A stretch of DNA of 64,000 nucleotides, taken from positions 868,001-932,000 of the forward strand of contig NZ_CP108086.1 of the NCBI RefSeq assembly GCF_036186745.1, in the 5' to 3' direction. Below, one piece after another: positions 52,566 through 62,587 of this stretch (its first letter is position 1; each line of letters begins with the position of its first letter). The DNA comes from Microbispora hainanensis. Its GTDB lineage: Bacteria > Actinomycetota > Actinomycetes > Streptosporangiales > Streptosporangiaceae. The notes under the pieces were generated by a model. The model saw only the letters and a program-made list of their open reading frames with translations, ran no database searches and was not told the origin of the DNA. The position numbers and the translations under genes are program-made.

Positions 52566-53201
52566 GTGGGCGGTAGGCGGGAAGAGATCCTCGAAGTGGC
52601 ACTGGCCATCGCCGACGAGCGCGGGCTCGACGGGGTCTCGATGCGCGCGGTGGCCGAGCGCGTCGGGGTGACGCCGATGGCGCTCTATCGGCATGTCGGC
52701 GGCAAGGCCGAACTGCTCGACGCCATGGTCGGGCACCTGCTCGCGGCGCTCCTGCCGCCGGACCGGGATCGGCAGGAGACTCAGCGGTGGGACGAGCGGC
52801 TCGCCGCCCTCGCACGCGCCGTCCGGACGATGGTCCGGCGGCATCCCTGGGCGGCGCCCCTGCTGTTCTCCCGGCCCGCCGTCACGCCGGACGCCGTCCG
52901 TACGGTGGACGTGATCTACGACGCGCTCATCGAGGCCGGGGTGCCGGATCGGGAAGTTCCCCGGCTGGAGCGCCTGCTCAGCACCTTCGTGATCGGCTTC
53001 GCCGCGTCCGAGGTCTCGGGCCGCTTCACGAGCGGCGACCCCGATCCGCGCGGGCACCGCGGCAGTCTCCCCGAGGGCGACTTTCCCGCGCACGCCAGGC
53101 TCAAGCCCTGGCTCCGCCTGCCCGACGACCTCGCCACCGAGTTCGAGGCCGACCTGGACGACGTCCTGCGGCTGATCGAGGCGGCCGCAGGCCGACGCTG
53201 A
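52566..53201 (+). CDS. TetR/AcrR family repressor
   Basis: A 211-residue regulator. The N-terminal HTH DGVSMRAVAERVGVTPMALY lies at about residues 23-42, followed by RHVGGKAELLDAMV. The C-terminal domain (TetR_C-like, IGFAASEVSGRF) would bind the ligand. GTG 52566 is the only start compatible with the HTH. The leader between the operator and start is almost nil, so the mRNA may be leaderless. The ABC exporter divergently encoded is the likely target. Confidence 0.9.
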   Translation: MGGRREEILEVALAIADERGLDGVSMRAVAERVGVTPMALYRHVGGKAELLDAMVGHLLAALLPPDRDRQETQRWDERLAALARAVRTMVRRHPWAAPLLFSRPAVTPDAVRTVDVIYDALIEAGVPDREVPRLERLLSTFVIGFAASEVSGRFTSGDPDPRGHRGSLPEGDFPAHARLKPWLRLPDDLATEFEADLDDVLRLIEAAAGRR

Positions 53202-54101
53202 TCACCAGGACAGAGTGAGCGTGCCGTCGAGGACCTTGGCGGAGTTGGCGAGGCGGGCCTGGTCGAGCGATCCGATGACGTCGAGCCGGGCCCGGTTCTG
53301 GCCGATGACACGGCGCTCGGCCTCGACGAAGACCTCGCGGCGAACGTCGGTGTAGCCGGTCTCGGCCCGGCATCGCGCGTCCGCGACCGCTGTGTCGATC
53401 TCGGCCTTCGTGCCGCGTGACTTGGGGGTGTGGCCGGCCGAGTCGTCGTTGACGGTCGCCGCCCAGCGCCGGTCGCCACCGGCCTCGACGGTGCTCCGAT
53501 AGTCGAAGCCCTCCGAACGCATGCAGTCGCTCCACTCGCGTTCGGCTGCCGCGATCCGCTGGTCTTTCAATGCGATGTCGGCCGCGGCGTCGACGAAACG
53601 CGGGACCTCGTCGTCGTCGAACCTCTTTCCCGCGTCGGCCGGGCTCACGCCGTGCGCTCCACGGTTCAGCAGGGCGTCGGCCTTGGCCATGCAGCCTCCG
53701 GGCGGCACCGCCTTTCCGTGGTATCGCCGGATTTTGCCGTAAAGCACATAGGACGCCTCGTCGGTGATGGAGTACGACGGCACGCCGGTCATCTCATCCG
53801 AACTCCGCCCAGGCTCCAGATATCCCGATTCGGCGGCCCGGCGGGGATCGAGCCACCCAAGGAGATCGACATTGCGCAGGTCGGTCACCGGCTGGACGGC
53901 GGGAAAGCGGAAATCGATCCCCACATGACGCAGGCATTCCTCCATCAGCATGAACCGGGCCCGAGTCACCTGGGCGCGATCCTTCGCGCCGAGACTGTAG
54001 GCGTCCAGGGGAAGCGTGAGATCCGGAGCCGCCGCCGACGCCGAACACCCGGTCACCACCGCGACACAGACCACCGCCATCGCTGTCCGCACAACCGACA
54101 T
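53202..54101 (-). CDS. Lipoprotein of unknown function
   Basis: A 299-residue exported protein. The signal peptide ends in the lipobox VVTGC (Cys about residue 19). The mature chain is rich in charged residues, with four or more further cysteines (EECLRHVG, GGCMAK, SDCMRSEGF, ARCRAETG) that may form disulfides. The EWSDCMRSEGFDY pattern is common in actinobacterial lipoproteins of unknown role. It converges with the TetR gene with no gap. Confidence 0.75.
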   Translation of the reverse strand: MSVVRTAMAVVCVAVVTGCSASAAAPDLTLPLDAYSLGAKDRAQVTRARFMLMEECLRHVGIDFRFPAVQPVTDLRNVDLLGWLDPRRAAESGYLEPGRSSDEMTGVPSYSITDEASYVLYGKIRRYHGKAVPPGGCMAKADALLNRGAHGVSPADAGKRFDDDEVPRFVDAAADIALKDQRIAAAEREWSDCMRSEGFDYRSTVEAGGDRRWAATVNDDSAGHTPKSRGTKAEIDTAVADARCRAETGYTDVRREVFVEAERRVIGQNRARLDVIGSLDQARLANSAKVLDGTLTLSW

Positions 54102-54368
54102 AGGTCATTGATAGCCGATCATGATCGGTTGGCGTCACCGGAATAGAGAATCGCTCTCGCGGATAATCCCCATCCCGGCACGGGACCTTTGTGGCGGGTA
54201 CGTCGCCTATGACTGATTTGTGGAGCCGGTTTTCCTTCCCCCGGTAGGGCATTCCTTCACCGCGTCGCCCCTTCCGAGCGATCTCCCGCCCATCACTCTC
54301 CTGTTACTTTCCGTGGCGCTCTGGAAACCTTCCGTACCATCAATGGAGGAGCAGGAGAGGATGGCGCT

Positions 54369-55094
54369 ATGGCCCTCACCAAGCCGACCAAGCGCGGCAG
54401 GCGCGACCACCGCGTCCCGCAGAAGCAGGTCAGCCCCGTCCCCGACGATCTCGTCGCGGACGAGCCCAAGCCCTCGGAGGACAGGCTGCCCGAACGTCTC
54501 GAGGACCAACTGCTGCAGATGTGCCTGGCGTTCCAGGAAGCCGATTATCGGGCGGAGATCCACAACTGGCAGGTCGTCGTGAGCCCTGCAGCGAACAGGG
54601 AGCACGTCGACATCATCGACAGGCTCTCCGATCTTCTGTACCCGTTGAAGCTGGCCAACCGCTGGCGCTTCCACCAGAGCTGGGGGGTTCACATCCCACC
54701 GCAGCCCGACCTGCGACTGCCGGACCTCATGGTCGTGCCGGAAAGGGCCGAAGCGTTCGACGAGATGCGCGCTCACGGGCGCAGCCTCCTGCTGGCCGTG
54801 GAGGTGTGCTCGTTCAGCACGCGCAAGGTCGACTGGCAGGAGAAGCCACTCGACTACGCGCGGGCGGGCGTGCCGCTCTACCTGATCGTGGACCCCCTGG
54901 CGACTCCACGCACGGTGACCCTGATGAGCGACCCGCTCCCCGACCTCGGCCCCCGCGACGACCGGCAGCCGTACCAACGGATCGTCACCGCCGAGGAGGG
55001 CGAGGTGCTGGAGCTGCCCGAACCGTTCGGGATGAAGATCGAGACGAGCGCGCTCTTCGATGAGGTGGTCAGTCCTCCGGAACCCGCTGAATGA
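54369..55094 (+). CDS. Uma2-type putative endonuclease (DUF820)
   Basis: A 241-residue protein with an N-terminal basic stretch and a PD-(D/E)XK-like domain: LRLPDLMVVPERAEAFDEM near residue 114, LLAVEVCSFSTRKVDWQEK near 140 and YARAGVPLYLIVDP near 163. Uma2 families are expanded in actinomycetes and cyanobacteria and their role is unproven. The 3' end overlaps the adnB stop region by 26 bp on opposite strands. A GGAGGAGCAGGAGAGG stretch upstream serves as ribosome-binding region. Confidence 0.85.
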   Translation: MALTKPTKRGRRDHRVPQKQVSPVPDDLVADEPKPSEDRLPERLEDQLLQMCLAFQEADYRAEIHNWQVVVSPAANREHVDIIDRLSDLLYPLKLANRWRFHQSWGVHIPPQPDLRLPDLMVVPERAEAFDEMRAHGRSLLLAVEVCSFSTRKVDWQEKPLDYARAGVPLYLIVDPLATPRTVTLMSDPLPDLGPRDDRQPYQRIVTAEEGEVLELPEPFGMKIETSALFDEVVSPPEPAE

Positions 55095-58000
55095 GCGTGG
55101 TGAGACCGTCCGCGTCGAGGAGATCCACGGGCCGGACGGTCTCGTTCGAGCGCACGTAGTGGAAGGCCGCCCCGACCTTCTCCAGCGGCACCCCCGCCAG
55201 CGCCGCCCAGGCCACCCGGTAGGCCGCGAGCTGCACCGACGCGGTCTCGGCGGCCCTGCCCTGCGGCCGTTCGCCGGTCTTCCAGTCGACCACCACGTAG
55301 CCGTCGCCCTCGCGGAAGACCGCGTCCATCCGCCCGCGCACCAGACGGTCGCCGATCATGGTCTCGAACGGGACCTCCAGGTCGACCGGCTCACGCGCGG
55401 CCCACTCGCTCTCCTCGAACCGCTCCTGCAGCTCGGCGAGCTGGATCTCGGTCTCCGACAGCTCGTCGGCGGCGCCGGGCAGCTCCAGGTCGTCGATCAG
55501 GCGCTGCTGGCCCCAGCGCGACTCCAGCCACCGGTGGAACGTGGTGCCCCGGCGCGCCAGCGGAGCGGGTTTACGCGGCACAGGCCGGCGCACCTGCCGG
55601 GCGAACGCCGCCGGGTCCTGGGCCAGCGTGACCAGCGACGACACCGACAGTCGCGACGGCAGCTCCACGACCGCCCCGGCCCGCTGCCGGTTCGTCTCCC
55701 GCTCGCGCAGCAGCAGGTCGGTGTCGCGCGCCCAGGCCCGCAGCCGCTCCCGATCCCGGTCCCTGAGCAGGGCGTGACCATCCGCCGCCGGGGGCGGGGC
55801 GTCGCCCATCATCGCCTCCTCCACGAGGCGGGCGCCGTCAAGGATCGCGTCGTGCACCGTGACGGACGGCCACTCGGCCACCGGCGGCTCGGCGAGCAGC
55901 GGATTGTCCGTGCTCTCCGTGTCCTCGGCCCACCGGACGACCCGGGCGCCCGCCTCGCGGATCTCCCGCAGGAAGTCCGACGGCTCCAGCGGCCGCGACG
56001 AGGAGCCCCAGCGGTAGCCGGAGGCGATCAGCAGGTAGTGCGCCCGGGTGACGGCGACGTACGCCAGCCGCCGCTCCTCCATCAGGTCGCGGTCGCGGCA
56101 GCGCTCGTCGAAGGCACCCAGCGCCTCCCGGTCCAGCCCGGCCAGCTCGGGCAGGTCCGCGCTGTCCCCCCGCAGCGGGTACGGCAGCTTGCGCGGGTTC
56201 TCCGTCCACCGCGAGTTGGTGACCGGGGTCGCGGGGAACATGCTGCCCCTGATCAGCCCGCCCTTCTGCGAGGTGAGCTGCGACAGGCCCGGCACCACCA
56301 CGACCGGCCACTCCAGTCCCTTGGACGCGTGGACGGTCATCAGCTTGACCGTGTTGCTGTCGCCGACCCGCCCGGCCTCCAGCCCGAACTCCTCGCTCTC
56401 CGCCGCCTTGAGGTACGCCAGGAACGCGCCGAGCGTCGGGTCCTCCGAGTCGCCGGCGAACCGGGAGGCGGCGTCGAGGAAGGCGTCGAGGTCGGCGCGG
56501 GCGGCGAGCGGGCTACCGCCCCTGGCGGCGACCTCCACGTCGAGACCGAGCCTGCGCTCGATCTCGCTGATCAGGTCGGGCAGCGGCTGCCCCGCGTGGC
56601 CCCGCAACCAGCGCAGCTCACGGGCGACGGCGGGCAGCCGCATCCGCGCCGGCGGGGAGAACCGCTCCAGCCAGTCGGGCCGGTCGGGCAGCTCGTCGAG
56701 CGCGTCGATCAGGCTGCCGCGCTCCTCGGCGAGGTCGGCGACGACCTGGTCGAGCGGGTCCTCCGGCCGTGGTCCTCCCCTGGCCTGCCTGATCTCCTTG
56801 TTGAGCTCGCGGGCCAGGTCGCCGAGCACCTTGAGGTCGGCCGGGCCGATCCGCCAGCGCGGGCCTGCGAGCAGCCGCACCAGCGCGTCCCCGGCTGTCG
56901 GGTCGTACAGGGCCCGCAGGGTCGCGACGATGTCGGCCACCTCGGGCACGGTGAGCAGCCCGCCGAGGCCCACGACCTCCACGGGGATTCTCCGGGCCTC
57001 CAGCGCCCGGCGCAGGGCCGGGAACTGCGACCGCTTGCGGGCGAGGATCGCGACGTCCTGCGGCTGCAGGGCGGGGCCGCGCTTGGCCCGCTCGCCCTCG
57101 CCCCAGGGCAGGCCGTCCGGGGCGCCCTCGCCGTGCAGCATGCCGGCCAGGCCCTCGGCGATCCACTCCGCCTCGTCCTCGGCCGTCTCGTGGAAGGCGC
57201 ACAGCACCCGCCCCCGGCCCACCCGGTTGCCGCCGGGCACCAGCACCGGCACCTCACGGGCCTCCTCGCGCAGGGGCGCCTGGATCCGGGCCGCGACGCC
57301 GAGCACGTGCTCGCCGTTGCGGAAGCTGACCGACAGCCGCCGCACCTGTGCGGGCTCTCCGGACGCCGCCGGGAAGTCCCGGGGGAACCGGGACAGGTTG
57401 CCCGCCGACGCGCCGCGCCAGCCGTAGATCGACTGGCAGGGGTCGCCGACCGCCGTGACCGGGTGGCCCCCGCCGTACAGCGAACGCAGCAGCACGAGCT
57501 GGGCGTGGCTGGTGTCCTGATACTCGTCGAGCAGCACGACGGAGAACCGGGACCGCTCCGACGCGCCGACCTCGGGATGCCGCGAGGCGATCCGCGCGGC
57601 CAGCGCCATCTGGTCGCCGTAGTCGATGACCTCCCTGGACCGCTTGAGCCGTTCGTACGCCTCGACCATCGGCAGCAGTTGCTCGCGGACGGCCTGGGTC
57701 TCGACGGGCTTGCGCTGGTCCTTGACGATGCGCCCGGTGAGCGAGGCCAGGCGCTCGCGCAGCCAGTCGCCGACCTCGCGTACGTCCGACGGTTCGCGCA
57801 GGTGCTCGGCGAGCTCTCCGGCCAGCTCCAGCACGGCGGCGGTGACGCTGGACGGGGACAGGTCCACCCGGTCCATCGGCCCGTCATACTGGCCCACCAC
57901 CCGGGCCGCCATCTGCCAGGCCACGGCGGGCGTGACGAGCCGCATCGTGGGCTCCAGCCCCTCGCGCAGCGCGTGGTCGGTCACCAGCCGGGCGGCGTAC

Positions 58001-58326
58001 GCGTGATAGGTGGAGACCGTCGGCTCGGAGTCGAGCAGCTCGGGCTCGACCAGCCCGGCCGCCGCCAGCCCCGCCAGCCGCTGGCGCACCCGCTCGGCCA
58101 GCTCGGCGGCGGCCTTGCGGGTGAAGGTGAGGCCGAGGATCTGCTCGGGCCTGGCCAGGCCGTTGGCGACCAGCCAGACCACCCGCCCGGCCATGGTCTC
58201 GCTCTTGCCGGACCCCGCCCCCGCCACGACCACCATCGGCTCCGGCGGCGCCTCGATGACGGCCGCCTGCTCGGGGGTGGGCGGGAGGATCCCGAGCCGG
58301 CCGGCCAGCTCACCGGGCGTCAGCAC
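55069..58326 (-). CDS. adnB: Helicase-nuclease subunit AdnB
   Basis: A 1085-residue UvrD/RecB-type motor with a C-terminal nuclease. Helicase motifs: VVVAGAGSGKSETMAGR, FTRKAAAELAERV, VVLLDEYQDTSHAQ, GDPCQSIYGWRGASA, TVHASKGLEWPVVVVPGL and LAYVAVTRAH. Nuclease motifs: VRGRMDAVFREGDGYVVVDW, KTGERP and SVQLAAYRVAW. AdnAB resects double-strand breaks in actinobacteria, in place of RecBCD or AddAB. It starts at GTG 58326, overlapping the adnA stop by seven bases. Length fits mycobacterial AdnB (about 1095-1100). Confidence 0.94.
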   Translation of the reverse strand: MLTPGELAGRLGILPPTPEQAAVIEAPPEPMVVVAGAGSGKSETMAGRVVWLVANGLARPEQILGLTFTRKAAAELAERVRQRLAGLAAAGLVEPELLDSEPTVSTYHAYAARLVTDHALREGLEPTMRLVTPAVAWQMAARVVGQYDGPMDRVDLSPSSVTAAVLELAGELAEHLREPSDVREVGDWLRERLASLTGRIVKDQRKPVETQAVREQLLPMVEAYERLKRSREVIDYGDQMALAARIASRHPEVGASERSRFSVVLLDEYQDTSHAQLVLLRSLYGGGHPVTAVGDPCQSIYGWRGASAGNLSRFPRDFPAASGEPAQVRRLSVSFRNGEHVLGVAARIQAPLREEAREVPVLVPGGNRVGRGRVLCAFHETAEDEAEWIAEGLAGMLHGEGAPDGLPWGEGERAKRGPALQPQDVAILARKRSQFPALRRALEARRIPVEVVGLGGLLTVPEVADIVATLRALYDPTAGDALVRLLAGPRWRIGPADLKVLGDLARELNKEIRQARGGPRPEDPLDQVVADLAEERGSLIDALDELPDRPDWLERFSPPARMRLPAVARELRWLRGHAGQPLPDLISEIERRLGLDVEVAARGGSPLAARADLDAFLDAASRFAGDSEDPTLGAFLAYLKAAESEEFGLEAGRVGDSNTVKLMTVHASKGLEWPVVVVPGLSQLTSQKGGLIRGSMFPATPVTNSRWTENPRKLPYPLRGDSADLPELAGLDREALGAFDERCRDRDLMEERRLAYVAVTRAHYLLIASGYRWGSSSRPLEPSDFLREIREAGARVVRWAEDTESTDNPLLAEPPVAEWPSVTVHDAILDGARLVEEAMMGDAPPPAADGHALLRDRDRERLRAWARDTDLLLRERETNRQRAGAVVELPSRLSVSSLVTLAQDPAAFARQVRRPVPRKPAPLARRGTTFHRWLESRWGQQRLIDDLELPGAADELSETEIQLAELQERFEESEWAAREPVDLEVPFETMIGDRLVRGRMDAVFREGDGYVVVDWKTGERPQGRAAETASVQLAAYRVAWAALAGVPLEKVGAAFHYVRSNETVRPVDLLDADGLTTLIQRVPED

Positions 58327-61300
58327 ACCTGTCCTCCGTTGTCGTTCACAGGGCAGGCGATTTTAGCGGCACAGGTGCGGCAGCCGTCGTTGACCGTGGC
58401 GACGAACACGTTGGCGGACATGCCGGTCGCCACCGTCTTGACCAGCTCCTTCGCCCAGTCGGGCTCGGGGTCGTCGGCGAGCGCCCGCTGGGCCTGCTCC
58501 TTGGCGTCGGCCGACTGGCCCGCCGCCTTGCCCAGATGCAGCAGCGACGCGCCGCCCGGCTGGGTGAGGCCGTGCCGTTCGAACGCGCCGAGCGTCGTGG
58601 CGAGCTGATACACCCCGAGCTGCGGGTGCCGGTCGATCTCGGTGTCCTTGGGCTTGCCGCTGCCGGTCTTGATGTCGATGATCAAGGCTCGGCCGGCCTC
58701 GTCCCGCTCGACCCGGTCCACCCGGCCGGTGATCTGGATGTCGTGGCCCGGCACCCGTACGGTGAACGCCTCCTCGACGGCGACCAGATCGCGCTGTTTG
58801 TCCTTCTGCCACCGGACGAACCTGTCGACCATCTGCTCGGCGACGCGGCGCTGCTTGCGGTTGAACCACAGCCCGCCGAAGTCGAACTGGTCCCAGATGT
58901 CGTCGAGCCGCTTGACGTAGTCGGTGCCGTCCTCGGTGGCCATGGCGGCGATCGCGTGGACGACAGTGCCGAGGTTCTGGGTGACGTTCGACGACCCGGC
59001 CCCGACCGCGGTCTCCAGCATCCAGCGCAGGCCGCACTTGGTGAAGCTCTCCACCGACGACGGTGAGATCTGCACGACGTCGTCGGGCCAGCCGAGCGGC
59101 CGGTCGTCGGAGATCGGGGTCAGCGCGTACCACTCGCCGGGATTGGCCCCGGGCACCCCCGCCTGGGCCAGCCTGGCGAGGTGCGCGGCGGCCTCGCGGC
59201 GCATCGCCTCGGACTTGCTCGTGTCGCACACTGCCGCGCGCAGGTCCGCGACCAGCGCCGGCATGCTGAGCCACCGCGCCCGGTCGTCCACGGTCGCCGC
59301 CTCCACGCCGCCGGGCAGCAGCTCGGTGAGGAACCGGGAGGGCCGTTCGTCGGTGTCCTCGCCGCCGACGGCCGTGACGACGAGCTTCCTGCGGGCGCGG
59401 GTGGCCGCGACGTAGAACAGCCGCCGTTCCTCGGCGAGGAGCTTGGACGCCAGCGCGGCCGTCGCCGCCTGCGTGGTGTCCAGCGCCGAGCCGCCCGCGA
59501 ACTCCACCCCGCCCGCCAGATCCACCAGGGCCTCGGTGCCGAGGAGCGAGCCGCGCAGGCGCAGGTCGGGCCACAGGCCCTCCTGGACGCCGGCGACCAC
59601 CACCACGTCCCATTCGAGACCCTTCGACCGGTGCGCGGTCAGAATCCGTACGGCGTCGCCCTCGGGGGCCGACTCGGCCAGCGAGTCGCCGGCGATCTCC
59701 TGGGACGTCAGGTCGTCGAGGAACACCGCGACCCCGGCCTTGGGCAGCCGGTCGGTGAAGCGGGCCACGTGGTCGAACAGGGCCACGACGGCGTCGAGAT
59801 CGCGGTCGGCCTGGGCGCCCCGGGCCCCGCCCGCGAGGCTGGCCTCGGTCCAGCGCTCCGCGAGCCCGCTGGCCTGCCAGATCTCCCACAGCGTCTCCTC
59901 GGCGCCCTGGCCGTGCCGTACGGCCTCGCGGGCGGTCGCGATGAGCCGCGCGAGCCGTTCCGCCGGCGCCGCGACGTGGGGCTCGACGCCGCCCAGCTCC
60001 CGGGCGTCGCGCAGCGCCGCGACCAGCAGCTCGTCCGACGAGCGCGGGGTGAAGGGCAGCGGCGGCTGACCCGCCTCCTCCGCGGCGGCGGCCTCCGCGG
60101 CGACCGCCTCGTGCTCGGCGATCCGCAGGGCGCGGCGCAGCCGGCGCACGCCGATCATGTCGGTGCCGCCGAGCGGACCGGTCAGCAGTTCCTCGGCGGT
60201 CGCCACGTCCAGCGTGGACGGCGCGGCGGCGATCCGCAGCAGTGTGATCAGCGGCCGGACGCCGGGCTCCTGCACCAGCGGGAGCTCGTCGCCCGCGACC
60301 ACGACGGGCACCCCCGCGGTGACCAGCGCCCGCCGCAGCAGCGGCACGTGGCGCACGGCGCTGCGCACCAGCACCGCCATGCGCGACCACGGCACCCCGT
60401 CGAGCAGGTGCGCCCGGCGCAGCGTGTCGGCCACCACCGCGGCCTCCTGGCTGGCGCTGTCGGCCAGCAGGACCTTCACCTCGCCCGGCTCGGCGTCCTC
60501 CAGCGGGATCAGGTCGCGGTGGCCGCCGGTCCTGTTCTCATGGCCCGGCACGGCCGGGAGGCGGCCGGCGACGCGGCGGGAGGCCTCCAGCAGGGCGGGG
60601 CCGCTGCGGCGGCACACCCGCAGCGCGACCACCGGGGCGTCCCGCCCGTCGCGCGTCGGGAACCGCTCGGGGAACCGGAGGATGCCCTGCACGTCGGCGC
60701 CGCGGAAGCCGTAGATCGACTGGTCGGGGTCGCCCACGGCGATCAGGTCGCGGCCGTCTCCCGCGAGCTGCCTGAGCAGGAACTCCTGCGCCGGGTCGGT
60801 GTCCTGGTATTCGTCGACGAGCACCAGGTCGTACGCGTCCCGCTCGCGCCGCCGCACCTCGCCGTCGGCCAGCAGACCGGCCGCCTCGCGGATCAGCTCG
60901 GAGTAGTCCAGCGCGGGCACCGGATCGAGGTCGAACCGGTCCTGATAGCGGTAGGAGAACAGCCCGGCGGCCTCCCAGTCGGGCCTGCCGTGCTCGCGGC
61001 CTAACCGCACCAGCGCGTCGCCGTACAGGCCGCGCTCGGCCGCGCGGGACAGGAAGTCGCGCAGCTCCTCGGCGAACCCCCGGGTCTTGAGCAGCTCCCG
61101 CATGTCCGGGGGCCAGTGCCGCGCGCCGTCCTCCAGCTCGCCGTGCAGCAGCCGGCGGATCTCCAGCAGCTGCTCGGGGCCGGTGAGCAGGCGCGGTGGC
61201 GGCTCACCGGCCAGCACCGCCTCGCGGCGCAGCAGCGCGTACGCGTAGCTGTGGAAGGTGAGGGCCAGCGGGGTCCTGGTGGTCCTGCGCATCCGGGCGG

Positions 61301-61574
61301 TGATCCGCTCGCGCAGCTCGCCGGCCGCCTTGCGGCTGAAGGTGAGGACGAGCACCCGCTCGGGGTCCACGCCGCGGCGCTCGACCCGGTCGACGACGGT
61401 CTCCACGATCGTGGTGGTCTTGCCGGTGCCCGGCCCGGCGAGCACGAGCAGGGGACCGCTCTCGTGCTCGACGACGGCGCGCTGATGTTCGTCCAGCACG
61501 GGAGCGGCGCGGCGTCCCACTCCCCCGCGACGCACCAGCCGGTAGTTCTGACCACTCACAACACAGCATTCCAC
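58320..61574 (-). CDS. adnA: Helicase-nuclease subunit AdnA
   Basis: A 1084-residue motor-nuclease. Motifs: LLVLAGPGTGKTTTIVETVV near residue 43, LTFSRKAAGELRERIT, LVLVDEYQDTDPAQEF, GDPDQSIYGFRGADVQ, LTAHRSKGLEWDVVVVAGV and RRLFYVAATRARRK. The nuclease has RVDRVERDEAGRALIIDIKT and HPQLGVYQLA. A cysteine set (SFTKCGLRWM, then GCRTCAAKIACPV) could hold an iron-sulfur cluster. Transcribed before adnB, as in Rv3202c-Rv3201c. The annotated start is GTG 61574, but GTG 61559 is equally possible. Confidence 0.93.
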   Translation of the reverse strand: MECCVVSGQNYRLVRRGGVGRRAAPVLDEHQRAVVEHESGPLLVLAGPGTGKTTTIVETVVDRVERRGVDPERVLVLTFSRKAAGELRERITARMRRTTRTPLALTFHSYAYALLRREAVLAGEPPPRLLTGPEQLLEIRRLLHGELEDGARHWPPDMRELLKTRGFAEELRDFLSRAAERGLYGDALVRLGREHGRPDWEAAGLFSYRYQDRFDLDPVPALDYSELIREAAGLLADGEVRRRERDAYDLVLVDEYQDTDPAQEFLLRQLAGDGRDLIAVGDPDQSIYGFRGADVQGILRFPERFPTRDGRDAPVVALRVCRRSGPALLEASRRVAGRLPAVPGHENRTGGHRDLIPLEDAEPGEVKVLLADSASQEAAVVADTLRRAHLLDGVPWSRMAVLVRSAVRHVPLLRRALVTAGVPVVVAGDELPLVQEPGVRPLITLLRIAAAPSTLDVATAEELLTGPLGGTDMIGVRRLRRALRIAEHEAVAAEAAAAEEAGQPPLPFTPRSSDELLVAALRDARELGGVEPHVAAPAERLARLIATAREAVRHGQGAEETLWEIWQASGLAERWTEASLAGGARGAQADRDLDAVVALFDHVARFTDRLPKAGVAVFLDDLTSQEIAGDSLAESAPEGDAVRILTAHRSKGLEWDVVVVAGVQEGLWPDLRLRGSLLGTEALVDLAGGVEFAGGSALDTTQAATAALASKLLAEERRLFYVAATRARRKLVVTAVGGEDTDERPSRFLTELLPGGVEAATVDDRARWLSMPALVADLRAAVCDTSKSEAMRREAAAHLARLAQAGVPGANPGEWYALTPISDDRPLGWPDDVVQISPSSVESFTKCGLRWMLETAVGAGSSNVTQNLGTVVHAIAAMATEDGTDYVKRLDDIWDQFDFGGLWFNRKQRRVAEQMVDRFVRWQKDKQRDLVAVEEAFTVRVPGHDIQITGRVDRVERDEAGRALIIDIKTGSGKPKDTEIDRHPQLGVYQLATTLGAFERHGLTQPGGASLLHLGKAAGQSADAKEQAQRALADDPEPDWAKELVKTVATGMSANVFVATVNDGCRTCAAKIACPVNDNGGQVC

Positions 61575-61630
61575 CAGATCACTGAGACAGATCGTGCCCG
61601 AATGCCCACTCGGTGTCCCAGTAGGGCGGA

Positions 61631-62491
61631 TCAGCCGGCCGTCGGCACCCGTACGTCCGGTTTATCCAGATCGCCGCGCTGGGCCCGCCAGAGCCGGGCC
61701 AGCACGCGGCCGGTCGGAGAGGCCGGATCGGCGGTGTACATGACGACCAGCAGGTCGGGGTCCCCCGGCAGGGCCAGGGTCTCGTACGCGAAGTCGAGAT
61801 CGCCCAGCTCCGGGTGGCGCAGCAGCTTGACGCCGAAGGTCTTCTCGGCGACCCGGTGCTCCTCCCACAGGCGGGCGAAGTCCGGATCGGCGGACAGATC
61901 GGCGACAAGCGGGCCCAGCAGCGGGTCGTCGGGGTGCATCCCGGCGTACAGCCGCAGATAGGAGATGGCCTCGGCGGCCACGGCCGGCCATTCGCGATAG
62001 AGGGTGCGCGCACGCGGCGTCAGGAACGTCTGGCGGGCCATGTTGCGCTCGCCCTCGGGCATGTCCGAGAAACCGGTGACCGCGTCGGCGAGTGCGTTCC
62101 AGGCGAGCACGTCCATCCGGGGCCCGAGGACGAACGCCGGCACGGAGTCTGCCGCGTCGAGGAGCATCCGCACCCCGGGCCGGACGTGGCCGAGAGGAGC
62201 GCGCCGGTCGTCCGGCGGGCGGAGGAGGCGGCGCAGGTGTGCCCGCTCGGTGCCGTCCAGGCGCAGCACCCGCGCGACCGCGTCGAGCACCTCGTCGGAG
62301 ACGTTGCGGACGCGCTGCTGCTCCAGGCGGATGTAGTACTCCGCGCTCATGCCCGCGAGCAGCGCGACCTCCTCGCGCCGCAGCCCGCTGACCCGCCGCC
62401 GCCCGTGCGCCGGGAGGCCGACGTCCTCGGGCCGGATCCGGGCCCGGCGAGAGCGCAGGAACCGTCCCAGATCGCCATCCATGACGTCCAA
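61631..62491 (-). CDS. XRE-family regulator with MmyB-like ligand domain
   Basis: A 286-residue regulator. The HTH GLRREEVALLAGMSAEYYIR with LEQQR is at about residues 36-60. The C-terminal MmyB-like domain (VLAWNALADAVTGF near 128 and HPELGDLDFAYETLALPGDP near 230) may bind a fatty acid or similar ligand. Such regulators very often control the adjacent divergent SDR gene, and here that gene is destroyed. A second ATG nine bases in is possible. Confidence 0.92.
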   Translation of the reverse strand: MDVMDGDLGRFLRSRRARIRPEDVGLPAHGRRRVSGLRREEVALLAGMSAEYYIRLEQQRVRNVSDEVLDAVARVLRLDGTERAHLRRLLRPPDDRRAPLGHVRPGVRMLLDAADSVPAFVLGPRMDVLAWNALADAVTGFSDMPEGERNMARQTFLTPRARTLYREWPAVAAEAISYLRLYAGMHPDDPLLGPLVADLSADPDFARLWEEHRVAEKTFGVKLLRHPELGDLDFAYETLALPGDPDLLVVMYTADPASPTGRVLARLWRAQRGDLDKPDVRVPTAG

Positions 62492-62587
62492 GCCTAGTAC
62501 CGGCTTTACCAGGAAAAAGCGTGTGCTGGGTATGCCCGGCCCGCCCCGGCAGGGTGGCTCTCGTCAACCTCGAACGAAGGAGTCACC

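Noticed and set aside
55060-58608. Plus-strand frame of 1182 codons opposite adnB
   Set aside because: It has no recognisable domain and mirrors adnB, whose helicase and nuclease motifs are complete.
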